Shown: one piece after another, positions 7,713 to 17,399 of the stretch | Layout of the letters: every line of letters starts with the position of its first letter | Position numbering within the stretch: the first letter of the stretch is position 1 | Source of the DNA: Helicobacter sp. MIT 21-1697 | GTDB lineage: Bacteria > Campylobacterota > Campylobacteria > Campylobacterales > Helicobacteraceae | DNA: 64,000 nucleotides | Assembly: GCF_026241255.1 (NCBI RefSeq) | Contig: NZ_JAPHNC010000001.1 | Coordinates: 62,001-126,000 of the forward strand | Reading direction: 5' to 3' | Program-made: the position numbers and the translations under genes | Notes under the pieces: model-generated | What the model was told of the DNA's origin: nothing | The model's input: only the letters and a program-made list of their open reading frames with translations | Databases searched by the model: none

Positions 7713-9590
7713 ATGGCAAAAGTAATTGGAATAGACTTAGGAACAACAAACTCTGCAATGGCAGTGTATGAAGGCAATGAGGCAAAAATTATTGCAAATA
7801 AAGAAGGCAAAAATACCACGCCATCAATCGTGGCATTTACTGATAAGGGTGAGATTCTTGTAGGTGAGCCTGCTAAAAGACAAGCAGTAACGAATCCAAA
7901 AAAGACGGTGTATTCTATCAAGCGTATTATGGGACTTATGTTTAATGAAGATAAGGCAAAAGAAGCTGAAAAGCGACTTCCTTATAATATCGTGGATAGA
8001 AATGGCGCGTGTGCAGTGGAAATTGCTGATAAGATTTACACACCTCAAGAGATTTCTGCAAAGATTCTAATGAAGCTTAAAGAAGACGCACAAAGTTATC
8101 TTGGGGAAGATGTAACAGAGGCAGTTATCACCGTTCCAGCGTATTTTAATGATTCCCAGCGCAAAGCAACAAAAGAAGCAGGGACAATCGCAGGGCTTAA
8201 TGTGCTTAGAATCATCAATGAACCTACTTCAGCAGCACTAGCGTATGGACTAGACAAAAAAGAAGCTGAAAAGATTATGGTATATGATTTGGGTGGTGGG
8301 ACATTTGATGTTACCGTTTTGGAAACAGGTGATAATGTCGTAGAAGTTCTTGCCACAGGTGGAGATGCATTTTTGGGTGGAGATGATTTTGATAATAGAA
8401 TCATTGATTGGGCAGCAGAGGAGTTTAAGAGTGATGAAGGGATTGATTTAAAAAATGATGTAATGGCATTGCAGCGCCTCAAAGATGCGGCAGAAAATGC
8501 GAAAAAGGAGTTAAGTAGTGCGCAAGAAACAGAGATTAATCTTCCCTTTATTACTGCTGATGCAAGTGGTCCAAAGCATTTGGTGAAAAAAATCACTCGT
8601 GCGAAATTTGAGAGCCTGATTGATGATTTGATTGAGGATACGATTAAAAAAATTGAATTTGTGATTAAAGACGCTGGGCTTTCACAAAGTGATATTTCCG
8701 AAGTGGTAATGGTAGGCGGCTCTACGCGGATTCCAAAAGTGCAAGAACGTGTCAAAGCTTTTATTAACAAAGATTTAAATAAATCAGTCAATCCTGATGA
8801 AGTTGTAGCTGTGGGTGCGGCAATACAAGGTGGGGTGCTCAAAGGCGATGTAAAAGATGTGCTTTTACTTGATGTTACACCCTTAAGCTTAGGTATTGAA
8901 ACTGCTGGTGGTATCTCAACAAAAGTTGTAGAGAGAGGCGTAACGATTCCTACGAAAAAAACACAGATTTTCTCTACTTATGAGGATAATCAACCTGCAG
9001 TGAGCATTAATGTATTGCAAGGTGAGAGGGAATTAGCGCACGATAATAAATCACTTGGGCGATTTGATTTAAGCGGTATCCCAGCTGCTCCTCGTGGTGT
9101 GCCACAAATTGAGGTAACATTTGATATTGATGCAAATGGTATCTTAACCGTTTCAGCAAAAGATAAAGCCACAGGAAAATCTCAAGAGATTAAAATTAGT
9201 GGCTCAAGCGGACTTTCAGATGCGGAAATTGAAAAAATGGTAAAAGAGGCTGAATTACATAAGGAAGAGGATACCAAGAAAAAGGTTATTATTGAATTGC
9301 GCAATAATGCAGATTCTTTAGTGTATCAGACAAAAAAGAGCCTTGAGGAGTTTAAAGATAAAATAGATTCTGCTGAAGTAGCAAAGATAGAAAGCGCAGT
9401 TGCTGCACTTGAAGAGACTTTGAAAAATGAAAACGCTTCAAAAGAGGAGCTTGAGGAAAAAATTAAGAATCTCACAGAAGCAAGTCATAAACTCGCCGAA
9501 GCAGCGTATGCCAAAGAGCAGGGCAACGCTCAATCAGGCAATGACACAAAGAAAAAAGATGATGATGTCATTGATGCCGAGGTAGAATAA
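7713..9590 (+). CDS. dnaK: Chaperone DnaK (Hsp70)
   Basis: The 625-residue protein has the whole Hsp70 layout. The ATPase domain opens with [10 protein letters not shown] and carries [21 protein letters not shown] and [11 protein letters not shown] linker with [14 protein letters not shown] leads to the beta substrate-binding domain, the helical lid and a charged tail ending in [10 protein letters not shown]. It refolds and protects client proteins with DnaJ and GrpE; dnaJ is not in this window. The start follows GAAAGGA. A 248-codon open frame runs antisense through it (8096-8842), as is common for dnaK, and is not a gene. Confidence 0.98.
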   Translation: MAKVIGIDLGTTNSAMAVYEGNEAKIIANKEGKNTTPSIVAFTDKGEILVGEPAKRQAVTNPKKTVYSIKRIMGLMFNEDKAKEAEKRLPYNIVDRNGACAVEIADKIYTPQEISAKILMKLKEDAQSYLGEDVTEAVITVPAYFNDSQRKATKEAGTIAGLNVLRIINEPTSAALAYGLDKKEAEKIMVYDLGGGTFDVTVLETGDNVVEVLATGGDAFLGGDDFDNRIIDWAAEEFKSDEGIDLKNDVMALQRLKDAAENAKKELSSAQETEINLPFITADASGPKHLVKKITRAKFESLIDDLIEDTIKKIEFVIKDAGLSQSDISEVVMVGGSTRIPKVQERVKAFINKDLNKSVNPDEVVAVGAAIQGGVLKGDVKDVLLLDVTPLSLGIETAGGISTKVVERGVTIPTKKTQIFSTYEDNQPAVSINVLQGERELAHDNKSLGRFDLSGIPAAPRGVPQIEVTFDIDANGILTVSAKDKATGKSQEIKISGSSGLSDAEIEKMVKEAELHKEEDTKKKVIIELRNNADSLVYQTKKSLEEFKDKIDSAEVAKIESAVAALEETLKNENASKEELEEKIKNLTEASHKLAEAAYAKEQGNAQSGNDTKKKDDDVIDAEVE

Positions 9591-9770
9591 GAAGTAGAAT
9601 CAAAACGCACTTGCGAGTGAGAGCGAGTATGCAATCTTCTGTAATATCTGTAATATGGGTAGAAATATTCGTTTGAGGAGATTTATAGATGATGAGTGTC
9701 TCTATTCGCAGCATTAGAGTCAGGCAAAACACATAGAATGTAAAAGAGGAGCAAAAGGTGGAGAGCCACA

Positions 9771-10775
9771 ATGCCAAATAAAAATGATAAGCCTCATATC
9801 ATCATTCTTTCCACAGGAGGCACGATAGTTGGCATTGCTCCCTCTTATACAAAAGCAACAGATTATTGCATAGGGAATCTCAATATTGATACGCTTATTG
9901 AGACTATCCCACAGCTCCACGAACTCGCGCATATTCAATGTGAGCACATTGCAAATATTGATAGTGCGGATATGAGTGATGAAATATGGCTCACGCTGGC
10001 TCAACGCGCGAATATCTTGCTTGAGAATCCAAAAGTTGATGGCATTGTCATTACTCACGGCACTGATACAATGGAAGAGAGTGCATTTTTCTTGCATTTA
10101 TGTATTAAAAGTGATAAGCCTGTGGTGCTTACAGGGGCTATGCGCCCTAGTAACACTCTCAATGCCGATGGCGCTAAAAATCTCTATAATGCTTTGCTTT
10201 TAGCTAGCAATATTCAATCAAAGGGCAAGGGCGTTATGGTAGTGAATAATGATAGAATCCATAGTGCGCGATATGTGAGTAAAACGCATACTTGTAACAT
10301 TGATGCTTTTTCCTCGCCTAATGTTGGTGATATGGGCTATATTGTAGATGACAAAGTATTTTTTTATACTCTCCCAAATAAGCCCCATACCACTCAAAGT
10401 ATGTTTGATGTAGGTTGTTTAGATTCTCTGCCACAAGTGGATATTCTTTATTCTTATGCCAATGATGGTTTGGCTGTGGCAGCTCAAGCTTTGGTAAATC
10501 AAGGCACAAAAGGTTTAGTTATCGCAGGAAGCGGTGCAGGGAGCATTCATAAGAATCATAAAAACACACTTCAAAAATTAATGCAAGAGGGCTTAATAGT
10601 TGTGCAAAGCTCAAGAATAAATAATGGCAGAGTGTTTGTAAGTGAAAGAGATTCTCAATGTGGCTTTATAGGCAGTGGAGATTTAAACCCTCAAAAAGCA
10701 CGCGTGCTTTTAATACTTGCACTCACCCAAAGCCACAATCAAGCAGAGATTGCAAAAATTTTTGACATATATTGA
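9771..10775 (+). CDS. L-asparaginase (type II-like), cytoplasmic form
   Basis: The 334-residue protein has both asparaginase signatures: LSTGGTI with nucleophile T15, and ITHGTDTMEESAFF with T98-D99. The C-terminal half contains the usual GSGAGSIH loop. It hydrolyses asparagine, and perhaps glutamine, to the acid and ammonia. No signal peptide is visible, so despite the type II resemblance it is probably cytoplasmic. The ribosome-binding site GGTGGAG lies seven bases before the ATG. It follows dnaK after a 180-base gap in which I see no further gene, only a short imperfect direct repeat (TCTGTAATA). Confidence 0.92.
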   Translation: MPNKNDKPHIIILSTGGTIVGIAPSYTKATDYCIGNLNIDTLIETIPQLHELAHIQCEHIANIDSADMSDEIWLTLAQRANILLENPKVDGIVITHGTDTMEESAFFLHLCIKSDKPVVLTGAMRPSNTLNADGAKNLYNALLLASNIQSKGKGVMVVNNDRIHSARYVSKTHTCNIDAFSSPNVGDMGYIVDDKVFFYTLPNKPHTTQSMFDVGCLDSLPQVDILYSYANDGLAVAAQALVNQGTKGLVIAGSGAGSIHKNHKNTLQKLMQEGLIVVQSSRINNGRVFVSERDSQCGFIGSGDLNPQKARVLLILALTQSHNQAEIAKIFDIY

Positions 10776-10808
10776 GCGTGATTAAAAATTTATTTACTGA
10801 CAAAATAC

Positions 10809-10814
10809 TATAAT
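10809..10814 (+). promoter_or_regulatory. Candidate -10 box for the FadL-type gene
   Basis: A perfect TATAAT lies in the 172-base gap after the asparaginase gene. It would leave a leader of about 127 bases, so another start closer to the gene is possible. Confidence 0.35.
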
Positions 10815-10947
10815 TCCACTCCCTAATGGTTGCATAGACAACAAAATATAAATGGTTTCAATAAACAAAAATAATATGTTATGAAATAAAGAGAGATTCT
10901 TTACAACAAAAGGAATATTTAGAGTAAATAAACGAGGATAAATACAT

Positions 10948-13227
10948 ATGCGTATTTTTTTGGCTTTGATATTTTTATACTCTTTAAGTATAGCTTCAGG
11001 TTTTAAAATATCTGAGCAAAGCTTCAAAGCTACTGCTTTAAACTCTGCGTATGTTGCCGGAGCTTTTGGAGCAGATAGTGCGTATTATAATCCTGCAAAT
11101 ATGGGTTTTTCTCACCCATTATCAGACACAGATAAACACGATTTGGACATTACTTTTACAGGCATTTATATTCCCGGTTTTGCATTCACCACAGATACGA
11201 GTTCAAAAACTATTGGCGAGGGTTCTATAAATTGGGGTTTAAGCACGACTACGACATTAGGCATTAATCCAGATATGGCAAATTTGGCAAAAACCTTTTT
11301 GGGAGTGGATTTGAAAGCACCCATTGAAGTGCCCTCCGAAGTGAAAAATCAGAATGGAGAATGGGGATTTAGTGAGAGAGGCGCGTTGGTAGAGGGCTCT
11401 GCTGACCCGACATTTTTTCCTATACCTAAGATTTTTTATAAGAGCAAAACACTCAAAAATGAATGGGGAAATTGGAATGTTGGTGCGAGTTTTACTGCTC
11501 CTAGCGGATTGGCAATGAATTGGAATGGCGAGGCTGGAGCGTTTTTGCGCAATGTGATGATTGCAATGGTAGAGTTTAGCCCCTCTTTGAGTTGGAATTA
11601 TAATGAGCGTATCTCTGTTGGGGTAAGTCCTCGTATCCTCTATGGAATGGGTAATTTTCAAAATATCGTGTTTGTCCCGCTTGGCACAAAAGATAAGCCC
11701 GGAGAAGTCATTACAAATATCAAAGATTTTGATGAGATTCCCTCATCTATGGTGCCACCTGCTATGGCACAGCTTATTTATGCGGTGAATACAGCACAAG
11801 GTAATTTTTTGGCAGGATTAGCAGGATTAGGGGTTTCTGGGGGGGGGCACTTAAATAATAAGCTAAGATATAAAATGCCTACATTATTTAGTCCTGAAGC
11901 GTGGTTTGGTATGCCTGACCCGAGTGTGTTTGCACCATTTGTTGATGATGTGAATCAAAGTATTGATGTGGCAGGGTATAATCGCAAGGTAGAAGAAATT
12001 AACGCAACCATTAAAAAGAATTGGCAAACATATCAAAACGAATGGGCAAATGGCAATTTGGATTGGCGCTATAATGATAAAACTTGTATATCACAAACTG
12101 CAATTTGTCTTCCTACGCTTTTCAATCAAGTGCCTAATCAATCTTATAAAACACAAATTAATGGTGTAGAACATACAGGTTATAAATTTGTCAATGGTGT
12201 CAATTATTGTATTCAAAATGGTTATACCACAAGTGGTTTTTTTGGTTGTGGTAATTTAAGCGATACTATGCGTGAAGCTCAAAAGCTAGGAGCGTATGTG
12301 AATTGCTATACAGGGACATTTTATGACTTTAATGGCAATTTGCAAACAAGCAATCCGGGACCTTGTAGCTATCCAAGTCCCACAGAAACAGATTCTGATG
12401 GTGCGCCACGTGGCTATCTCCCTTTAATGGACGCTAAGCAAGTAGCAGAAAAATTCGGTATGGGCGATATGGAGATTACTACAAAGCTTATAGGAGCGAC
12501 AAAAGTAGAGCAAAAAAGCAATGGTGCAGACCTCGCCTTTGGCTATAAACTTGCAGCGAGTGTGCGTCCATTTGAGAGTAAAAAAACTACTCTAAGTATA
12601 GTTTATACCTCTCCTGTAACCTTTAATCTCAAAGGCAGCCTTGATGCTACCACTTATATTGGCGGTTCTGTGGGTGATGTAAATATGAAAGCAGATTTAA
12701 ATCTAGGTGTTACACTTCCTTCATCTGTGCAAATTGCAATTATGCACTCTTTTGAGCGCTTAAGTGTGGAAGTCGTATGTGAAAAAATTTATTGGAGCAA
12801 GGGAGATAAATTTGCTTTTAACTTTAGTAATCCCAAATTTACGCCTCTAAGTGGTATGGTAATGCAATTTAGTCCGCAGCAGCTTGAGGGAATGATGGAC
12901 TTAGCAGATTATGGTGCAGTGGCAATGGGCGATGGTTGGCAGGATACTATTGCCTTGCGTTTGGGTGTTACCTATCTGACAAAGAAAAATGTTTTGTTAA
13001 TGGCTTCTGCAGCATTTGATCAATCTCCTGTGCCTCAAGAGAAGATTGGAATCCCCGATAGCAATGCTTATATGTTTGGTTTAGGAGCGAGAAAAACATT
13101 TAAGGAAAAATGGAATGCGGGACTTGCTTATAGCTTGAGTCTTAAAGACGGACGCAAAAGTATTTATCAAAGTGGCGGATTCGGACAGCTCCATTTGCTC
13201 TCTGCCTCTTTGGGCTATCAATTTTAG
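10948..13227 (+). CDS. FadL/OmpP1-family outer membrane protein with in-frame poly-G tract
   Basis: The 759-residue protein opens with a signal peptide (to about residue 18). The FadL hatch region follows, with [19 protein letters not shown]; it ends in phenylalanine (LGYQF) as outer-membrane barrels do. FadL proteins carry hydrophobic molecules such as long-chain fatty acids inward. It is far longer than usual members (about 420-450 residues); the extra length lies in loops. One loop, about residues 378-472, holds six cysteines. Nine G bases (11839-11847) encode a Gly-Gly-Gly near residue 298, so slippage would switch the gene off; the present length is in frame. The substrate is unknown. 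Confidence 0.85.
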   Translation: MRIFLALIFLYSLSIASGFKISEQSFKATALNSAYVAGAFGADSAYYNPANMGFSHPLSDTDKHDLDITFTGIYIPGFAFTTDTSSKTIGEGSINWGLSTTTTLGINPDMANLAKTFLGVDLKAPIEVPSEVKNQNGEWGFSERGALVEGSADPTFFPIPKIFYKSKTLKNEWGNWNVGASFTAPSGLAMNWNGEAGAFLRNVMIAMVEFSPSLSWNYNERISVGVSPRILYGMGNFQNIVFVPLGTKDKPGEVITNIKDFDEIPSSMVPPAMAQLIYAVNTAQGNFLAGLAGLGVSGGGHLNNKLRYKMPTLFSPEAWFGMPDPSVFAPFVDDVNQSIDVAGYNRKVEEINATIKKNWQTYQNEWANGNLDWRYNDKTCISQTAICLPTLFNQVPNQSYKTQINGVEHTGYKFVNGVNYCIQNGYTTSGFFGCGNLSDTMREAQKLGAYVNCYTGTFYDFNGNLQTSNPGPCSYPSPTETDSDGAPRGYLPLMDAKQVAEKFGMGDMEITTKLIGATKVEQKSNGADLAFGYKLAASVRPFESKKTTLSIVYTSPVTFNLKGSLDATTYIGGSVGDVNMKADLNLGVTLPSSVQIAIMHSFERLSVEVVCEKIYWSKGDKFAFNFSNPKFTPLSGMVMQFSPQQLEGMMDLADYGAVAMGDGWQDTIALRLGVTYLTKKNVLLMASAAFDQSPVPQEKIGIPDSNAYMFGLGARKTFKEKWNAGLAYSLSLKDGRKSIYQSGGFGQLHLLSASLGYQF
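11839..11847 (+). repeat. Poly-G tract (G9) inside the FadL-type gene
   Basis: Nine consecutive G bases lie in the coding strand at about codon 298. Tracts of this length in epsilonproteobacteria often vary by slipped-strand mispairing. The window's copy keeps the frame open, so the gene is in the ON state. Confidence 0.8.
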
Positions 13228-13265
13228 CTCGTTTATTTTACTTCATTTAAGTAGTTATGAAGCTA

Positions 13266-13274
13266 TGTTACAAT
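13266..13274 (+). promoter_or_regulatory. Extended -10 box for prfB
   Basis: TG-T-TACAAT lies 32 bases before the prfB ATG and would give a leader of about 26 bases. It falls in the 79-base gap after the FadL-type gene, so prfB is probably transcribed independently. Confidence 0.5.
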
Positions 13275-13306
13275 TTTGGTTTTATTTTGCTGATAAAAGG
13301 TTAGTT

Positions 13307-14416
13307 ATGGATTCTTATGAATATGGTGAGTTGCTTAAAACTTTGCAAAATAAATGCGAGAATATTGCAAAGATTCTTAATCCAACTTCACTTCAAACGC
13401 AGCTTAAAGATATAGAGAATCTTGAGCGAGATGAGCATTTTTGGAACGATAGCAAAAAGGCAGCAGAAGTGGCAAAGCAAAAACGCAAATGTGAGCGGAT
13501 TCTCAATACTTTTAATACGATGAAGCAAGAACTAGATGATGCGCAAGAGTTATATGAAATTGCTTCAAGCGAGGGGGATAACGCTACTTTGGAGTTGCTT
13601 TTTGAATCTGCACCACTGCTTTTATCACATATCCAAAAAACAGAAATCCAAGTAATGCTTAGTGGCGAGAATGATAGTTCAAATGCGATTATTACGATTC
13701 AGCCCGGTGCAGGTGGCACAGAATCTCAAGATTGGGCAAGTATCCTCTATCGTATGTATTTGCGTTGGAGTGAACGTAGGGGCTTTAAGGTGGAACTACT
13801 TGATTATCAAGATGGCGAGGAGGCGGGGATTAAAGGCGTGGCTTTTATCATAAAAGGTGAGAATGCCTATGGTTATGCCAAGAGTGAAAATGGTGTGCAT
13901 CGCCTAGTGAGAATCTCTCCTTTTGATGCCAATGCTAAGCGACATACGAGCTTTGCTAGTGTGCAAGTAAGCCCAGAGCTTGATGATGATATAAATATTG
14001 AGATTGAGGATAAAGATATACGCATTGATACCTATCGTGCAAGTGGTGCAGGTGGGCAACACGTCAATAAAACAGAATCTGCGATTAGAATCACGCATTT
14101 TCCCACAGGCATAGTCGTGCAATGTCAAAATGATAGAAGTCAGCATAAAAACAAAGCCACAGCGATGAAGATGCTCAAATCTAAGCTCTATGAGCTAGAG
14201 TTACAAAAAAATCAGGAAGGGACAAGCCAAGAAAAAAGCGAAATTGGTTGGGGACATCAAATCCGCTCCTATGTCCTTGCTCCCTATCAACAAGTTAAGG
14301 ATTTGCGTTCTCAATTTGCCACAAGTGATACAAGCGGTGTGCTTGATGGAGATATTGATGAGATTATAGAATCTGTGCTTGTGCATACAAATGCAAAAGA
14401 CAATGAAGTTGTGTAG
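13307..14416 (+). CDS. prfB: Peptide chain release factor 2
   Basis: The 369-residue factor terminates translation at UGA and UAA. It shows the RF2-type tripeptide SPF in [15 protein letters not shown] and the catalytic GGQ in [15 protein letters not shown]. The reading frame stays open 45 codons further upstream (from 13172), but that part overlaps the previous gene and is not RF2-like. ATG 13307 gives the normal N-terminus and follows AAAAGG. The early in-frame UGA and slippery site used for autoregulatory frameshifting in E. coli prfB are absent, so one continuous frame encodes the protein. cheZ follows after 83 bases. Confidence 0.96.
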   Translation: MDSYEYGELLKTLQNKCENIAKILNPTSLQTQLKDIENLERDEHFWNDSKKAAEVAKQKRKCERILNTFNTMKQELDDAQELYEIASSEGDNATLELLFESAPLLLSHIQKTEIQVMLSGENDSSNAIITIQPGAGGTESQDWASILYRMYLRWSERRGFKVELLDYQDGEEAGIKGVAFIIKGENAYGYAKSENGVHRLVRISPFDANAKRHTSFASVQVSPELDDDINIEIEDKDIRIDTYRASGAGGQHVNKTESAIRITHFPTGIVVQCQNDRSQHKNKATAMKMLKSKLYELELQKNQEGTSQEKSEIGWGHQIRSYVLAPYQQVKDLRSQFATSDTSGVLDGDIDEIIESVLVHTNAKDNEVV

Positions 14417-14440
14417 CTAACAGCATTAGCTTTATTTAAT
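14415..14440 (+). terminator. Short hairpin after prfB
   Basis: AGCTAA and TTAGCT pair as a six-base stem around a five-base loop, followed by TTATTTAAT. The stem is short and begins within the prfB stop codon, so termination may be weak. Confidence 0.35.
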
Positions 14441-14461
14441 AATCTATTCAATGTAATATAG

Positions 14462-14467
14462 TATAAT
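14462..14467 (+). promoter_or_regulatory. Candidate -10 box for cheZ
   Basis: A perfect TATAAT lies 32 bases upstream of the cheZ ATG and would give a leader of about 26 bases. No clear -35 is present. Confidence 0.5.
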
Positions 14468-14499
14468 ACGCATTATTTTTATAGAAAAAAGGCAATATA

Positions 14500-15183
14500 A
14501 TGACCCAAGAAGAGTTAGATTCTCTTATGAATGGAGAGCCAGATATAAGTGAAGTAGATGGGCTTTCTGATACATCAGATACACAAGAAGAGTTTAAAAC
14601 AGAAACTATTGACCCTAATGATTTTCGTGTGGAAGCTGATAAAAAATGGCCCCCTCCACCACCTACTGAAGATCACAAAGTCGTTCATCAGCTTGATGAG
14701 GTTACCCAAGATAGTGAAGTAAAAGGCACTCAAATTTTTGACCAGCTTGAAATTATGAGCAATTCCGCAGGGAAGATTGAAAAAGAAGCTAAAAATATTA
14801 AAAAATACCTTGAAAATCAAGAGCAGCTTTTCGGTAAGCTTTGTGCAACATTTCCACATATTCAGAGTTTTCAAAGTGCCTTAGAAACTACAAAAGAACT
14901 TCTTAAAAGTGAAAAAAATATCTTAAATGCAGCCAATGACATTAGTGATGCTTCAATGCAAGCAATGGATTTGATGCAGTATCAAGATATTCATCGTCAA
15001 AAAATTGAACGCGTTATTAATGTTATGCGCGCACTAGCGCAATATATGAATTCACTTTTTGAGGGCAAAATTGATGATAGCAAACGCGTGAGTTCAGCAG
15101 TATTTATTGCCGGAGATGATAAGGAAGATGTTGCCAATGAGGACGATATAGAGGCTCTTATTGCTTCATTTGGCGTGAAATAA
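14500..15183 (+). CDS. cheZ: Remote CheZ-type chemotaxis phosphatase
   Basis: The 227-residue, mostly helical protein corresponds to the Helicobacter CheZ orthologue: it lies between prfB and a U32 gene, the order I recall for H. pylori. The phosphatase signature DxxxQ is D163-IHR-Q167 within a long helix (MQYQDIHRQKIERV), matching the catalytic Asp/Gln of E. coli CheZ. The last residues (NEDDIEALIASFG) resemble the CheY-binding tail of E. coli CheZ. The first residues (MTQEELDSLMNG) resemble the CheY-binding N-terminus of FliM. It should dephosphorylate CheY. The stop overlaps the next start by one base. Confidence 0.85.
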   Translation: MTQEELDSLMNGEPDISEVDGLSDTSDTQEEFKTETIDPNDFRVEADKKWPPPPPTEDHKVVHQLDEVTQDSEVKGTQIFDQLEIMSNSAGKIEKEAKNIKKYLENQEQLFGKLCATFPHIQSFQSALETTKELLKSEKNILNAANDISDASMQAMDLMQYQDIHRQKIERVINVMRALAQYMNSLFEGKIDDSKRVSSAVFIAGDDKEDVANEDDIEALIASFGVK

Positions 15184-16514
15184 TGACAGATTCTAAAATC
15201 CAGCTTCTTTCTCCTGCTGGGAATCTGCAAAAACTCAAAATTGCTCTTGCCTATGGTGCAGATGCAGTATATGGAGGTGTAAGCCATTTTTCTCTGCGCA
15301 CGCGTGCAGGAAAAGAGTTTAGTTTTGAGGATTTTGCACAGGGCGTGGCTTATGCACATAGCTTAGGTAAAAAAGTATTTGTTACGATTAATGGATTTCC
15401 TTTTAATTCTCAACTCAAGCTTTTAGAATCTCATATCGCCAAAATGGCATCTCTAAAGCCTGATGCATTTATTGTAGCAGCACCGGGTGTAGTGAGATTG
15501 AGCAAAAAGATTGCCCCACAAATTCCGATTCATCTCTCCACTCAAGCCAATGTGTTGAATGTGCTTGACGCGGAAGTATTTTATGAAATGGGTGTCAAAC
15601 GCATTGTTGCTGCGCGTGAGATAAGTCTCAAAGATGCACTTGAGATTAAAAAACATTTGCCTGATTTAGAAATTGAAATTTTTATTCACGGCAGTATGTG
15701 TTTTGCGTTTTCTGGGCGATGTTTGATTTCTGCTTTGCAGAGTGGGCGCGTGCCAAATCGTGGGAGTTGTGCGAATGACTGCCGATTTGATTATGAATAC
15801 TTTGTGCGCAATGTAGAAAATGATGAGCTTGTGAAATTTGATGGTAAAGAGTTTTATGTGAAAAATCCTGATAGCGGTGTGATGATGAGATTGCAGGAGG
15901 AAGAGGGGTTAGGCACACATATTTTTAACTCAAAAGATTTGAATCTAAGCGGACATATTAAGGAAATTTTAGATTCTGGCGCGGTAGATGCGCTTAAAAT
16001 TGAAGGGCGCACAAAATCAAATTATTATGCCGGTATCACAGCAAGGGCGTATCGTGCGGCTATTGATGATTATTATAGTGGCAGTGAAAATAGTGCTTTT
16101 TATACCAATGAACTTCATACGCTTAAAAATCGTGGATTCACTGATGGATATATCATTCATCGCCCTTATGAGAAATTCAATACACAAAATCATCTCACCG
16201 CTATAAGCGAGGGGAGTTATCAGGTAAATGCAGAAGTTGATGAAAGTGGCGAATGGGCGTTTTGTCGGCATACCATTAGAACTGGAGAAGCAAAAGAGAT
16301 TGTTGTGCCTTTTGGCGAGAGTGTTATTTGTGCTAAAAGTGAGCTTGGCGAGATTTTTGAGGAGCAAGGCATAAAGTATATGCGTTTTCATAGAATCTGC
16401 TTGAAGGATAATAAAGAGCTAGATTCTATCCATAGTGGAAATATGAATGCCTTTAAGCTTCCTCTGCCTTTGCCGCCATTTAGCTTTTTGCGAGAGAGGC
16501 TTAGAGTATCATAA
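15183..16514 (+). CDS. U32-family peptidase-like protein (PrtC/TrhP type)
   Basis: The 443-residue protein has the U32 barrel start (LLSPAGNLQKLKIALAYGADAVYGG). It also has the family signature around residues 168-200: FIHGSMCFAFSGRCLIS, then GSCANDCR with clustered cysteines. Older annotations call such proteins collagenase PrtC. Better supported roles for U32 members are RNA modification, for example prephenate-dependent tRNA wobble-uridine hydroxylation by TrhP. Which applies here cannot be told. It is coupled to cheZ by a one-base overlap and converges on modC with overlapping ends. Confidence 0.88.
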   Translation: MTDSKIQLLSPAGNLQKLKIALAYGADAVYGGVSHFSLRTRAGKEFSFEDFAQGVAYAHSLGKKVFVTINGFPFNSQLKLLESHIAKMASLKPDAFIVAAPGVVRLSKKIAPQIPIHLSTQANVLNVLDAEVFYEMGVKRIVAAREISLKDALEIKKHLPDLEIEIFIHGSMCFAFSGRCLISALQSGRVPNRGSCANDCRFDYEYFVRNVENDELVKFDGKEFYVKNPDSGVMMRLQEEEGLGTHIFNSKDLNLSGHIKEILDSGAVDALKIEGRTKSNYYAGITARAYRAAIDDYYSGSENSAFYTNELHTLKNRGFTDGYIIHRPYEKFNTQNHLTAISEGSYQVNAEVDESGEWAFCRHTIRTGEAKEIVVPFGESVICAKSELGEIFEEQGIKYMRFHRICLKDNKELDSIHSGNMNAFKLPLPLPPFSFLRERLRVS

Positions 16515-17399
16515 AGATGTCTCAATCTTGTAAAGCATAGGGTTAAAAGCCTTAGAAGCAACAATCACTTGTTCGCCCACCTTAAAGGTTGCTGCCTCAA
16601 TAGGGTCATAGACAATTTCAAAAATCTCATTGTTGCAAAGCACACTTATGGTGCAAATGAGCTCTTGCGTGGATATATTGATGATTTCGCCTACAAGCTT
16701 AATTTTGGCATTCAAGTGCTTTTGAATAAATATTTCGTGATTGTTTCCATCACTAATAATGTGCCCTTCTTTTATGATAAGAGTGCGTGAAGCAAGAGCA
16801 AAAATCTCGCTTAGATTATGGCTCACAAGCAAGGTTGTGAGATTAAAGTGTTGATGAATGGTTTTAAGCTTATTTTGCAGTGTTTGTGCCATTATATTAT
16901 CAAGAGCAGAGAAAGGCTCATCAAGGAGCAAAAGTGTAGGGCGCGAAGTAAGCGCACGCGCAAGTGCTACGCGTTGGGATTGTCCGCCAGAGAGTTGATG
17001 AATATGTGCTTTTTTAAGGGGTTGCAAATCCATAAGAGCTATAAGCTCATCAGCAAAGCTTTTATCTTGTTTGTCTTTAAGTCCAAAACAGATATTTTCA
17101 TATACATTGAGATGTGGGAAAAGGGCATAGTTTTGAAACACAAATCCAATGCGCCGCTTTTGCGGTGGGAGTTCAATATTGTTTTGAGAATCTAGCCAAA
17201 CACTATTGCCTACACGAATATAGCCACTATCTACTTTATCAAGTCCGCTTAAAATACGCAAAATACTTGTTTTTCCCGCACCACTTTTACCAAAAAGTGC
17301 GATAAACTCACCAAAGTTTAATTGCTTATCTATCTCAAGTGTAAATGCACCCTTGCTTCCAAGTAGTTTTTTACTAAAGCGAAAAACAATATCGCTCAT
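16509..17399 (-). CDS. modC: Molybdate ABC transporter ATPase
   Basis: The 296-residue ATPase has Walker A FGKSGAGKTS, the signature LSGGQSQRVALARAL, Walker B LLLLDEPFSALD and a switch histidine in LVSHNLSEI. A C-terminal stretch of about 65 residues fits a single TOBE/Mop-like molybdate-binding domain. It powers import of molybdate or tungstate through ModB. The start overlaps the modB stop by four bases, and the 3' end overlaps the convergent U32 gene by six bases. Confidence 0.93.
   Translation of the reverse strand: MSDIVFRFSKKLLGSKGAFTLEIDKQLNFGEFIALFGKSGAGKTSILRILSGLDKVDSGYIRVGNSVWLDSQNNIELPPQKRRIGFVFQNYALFPHLNVYENICFGLKDKQDKSFADELIALMDLQPLKKAHIHQLSGGQSQRVALARALTSRPTLLLLDEPFSALDNIMAQTLQNKLKTIHQHFNLTTLLVSHNLSEIFALASRTLIIKEGHIISDGNNHEIFIQKHLNAKIKLVGEIINISTQELICTISVLCNNEIFEIVYDPIEAATFKVGEQVIVASKAFNPMLYKIETSL

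Noticed and set aside
8096-8842. 248-codon open frame antisense to dnaK
   Set aside because: Long antisense frames are a common by-product of dnaK codon usage; no ribosome-binding site, and the low-complexity Ser/Ala-rich translation fits no family.
9591-9770. Possible short gene or RNA between dnaK and the asparaginase gene
   Set aside because: No frame with a ribosome-binding site and no stable hairpin with a T-run; only a short imperfect repeat (TCTGTAATA) is visible.
13172-13306. 45-codon N-terminal extension of prfB
   Set aside because: It overlaps the end of the FadL-type gene, has no RF2 similarity, and a good start with AAAAGG exists at 13307.
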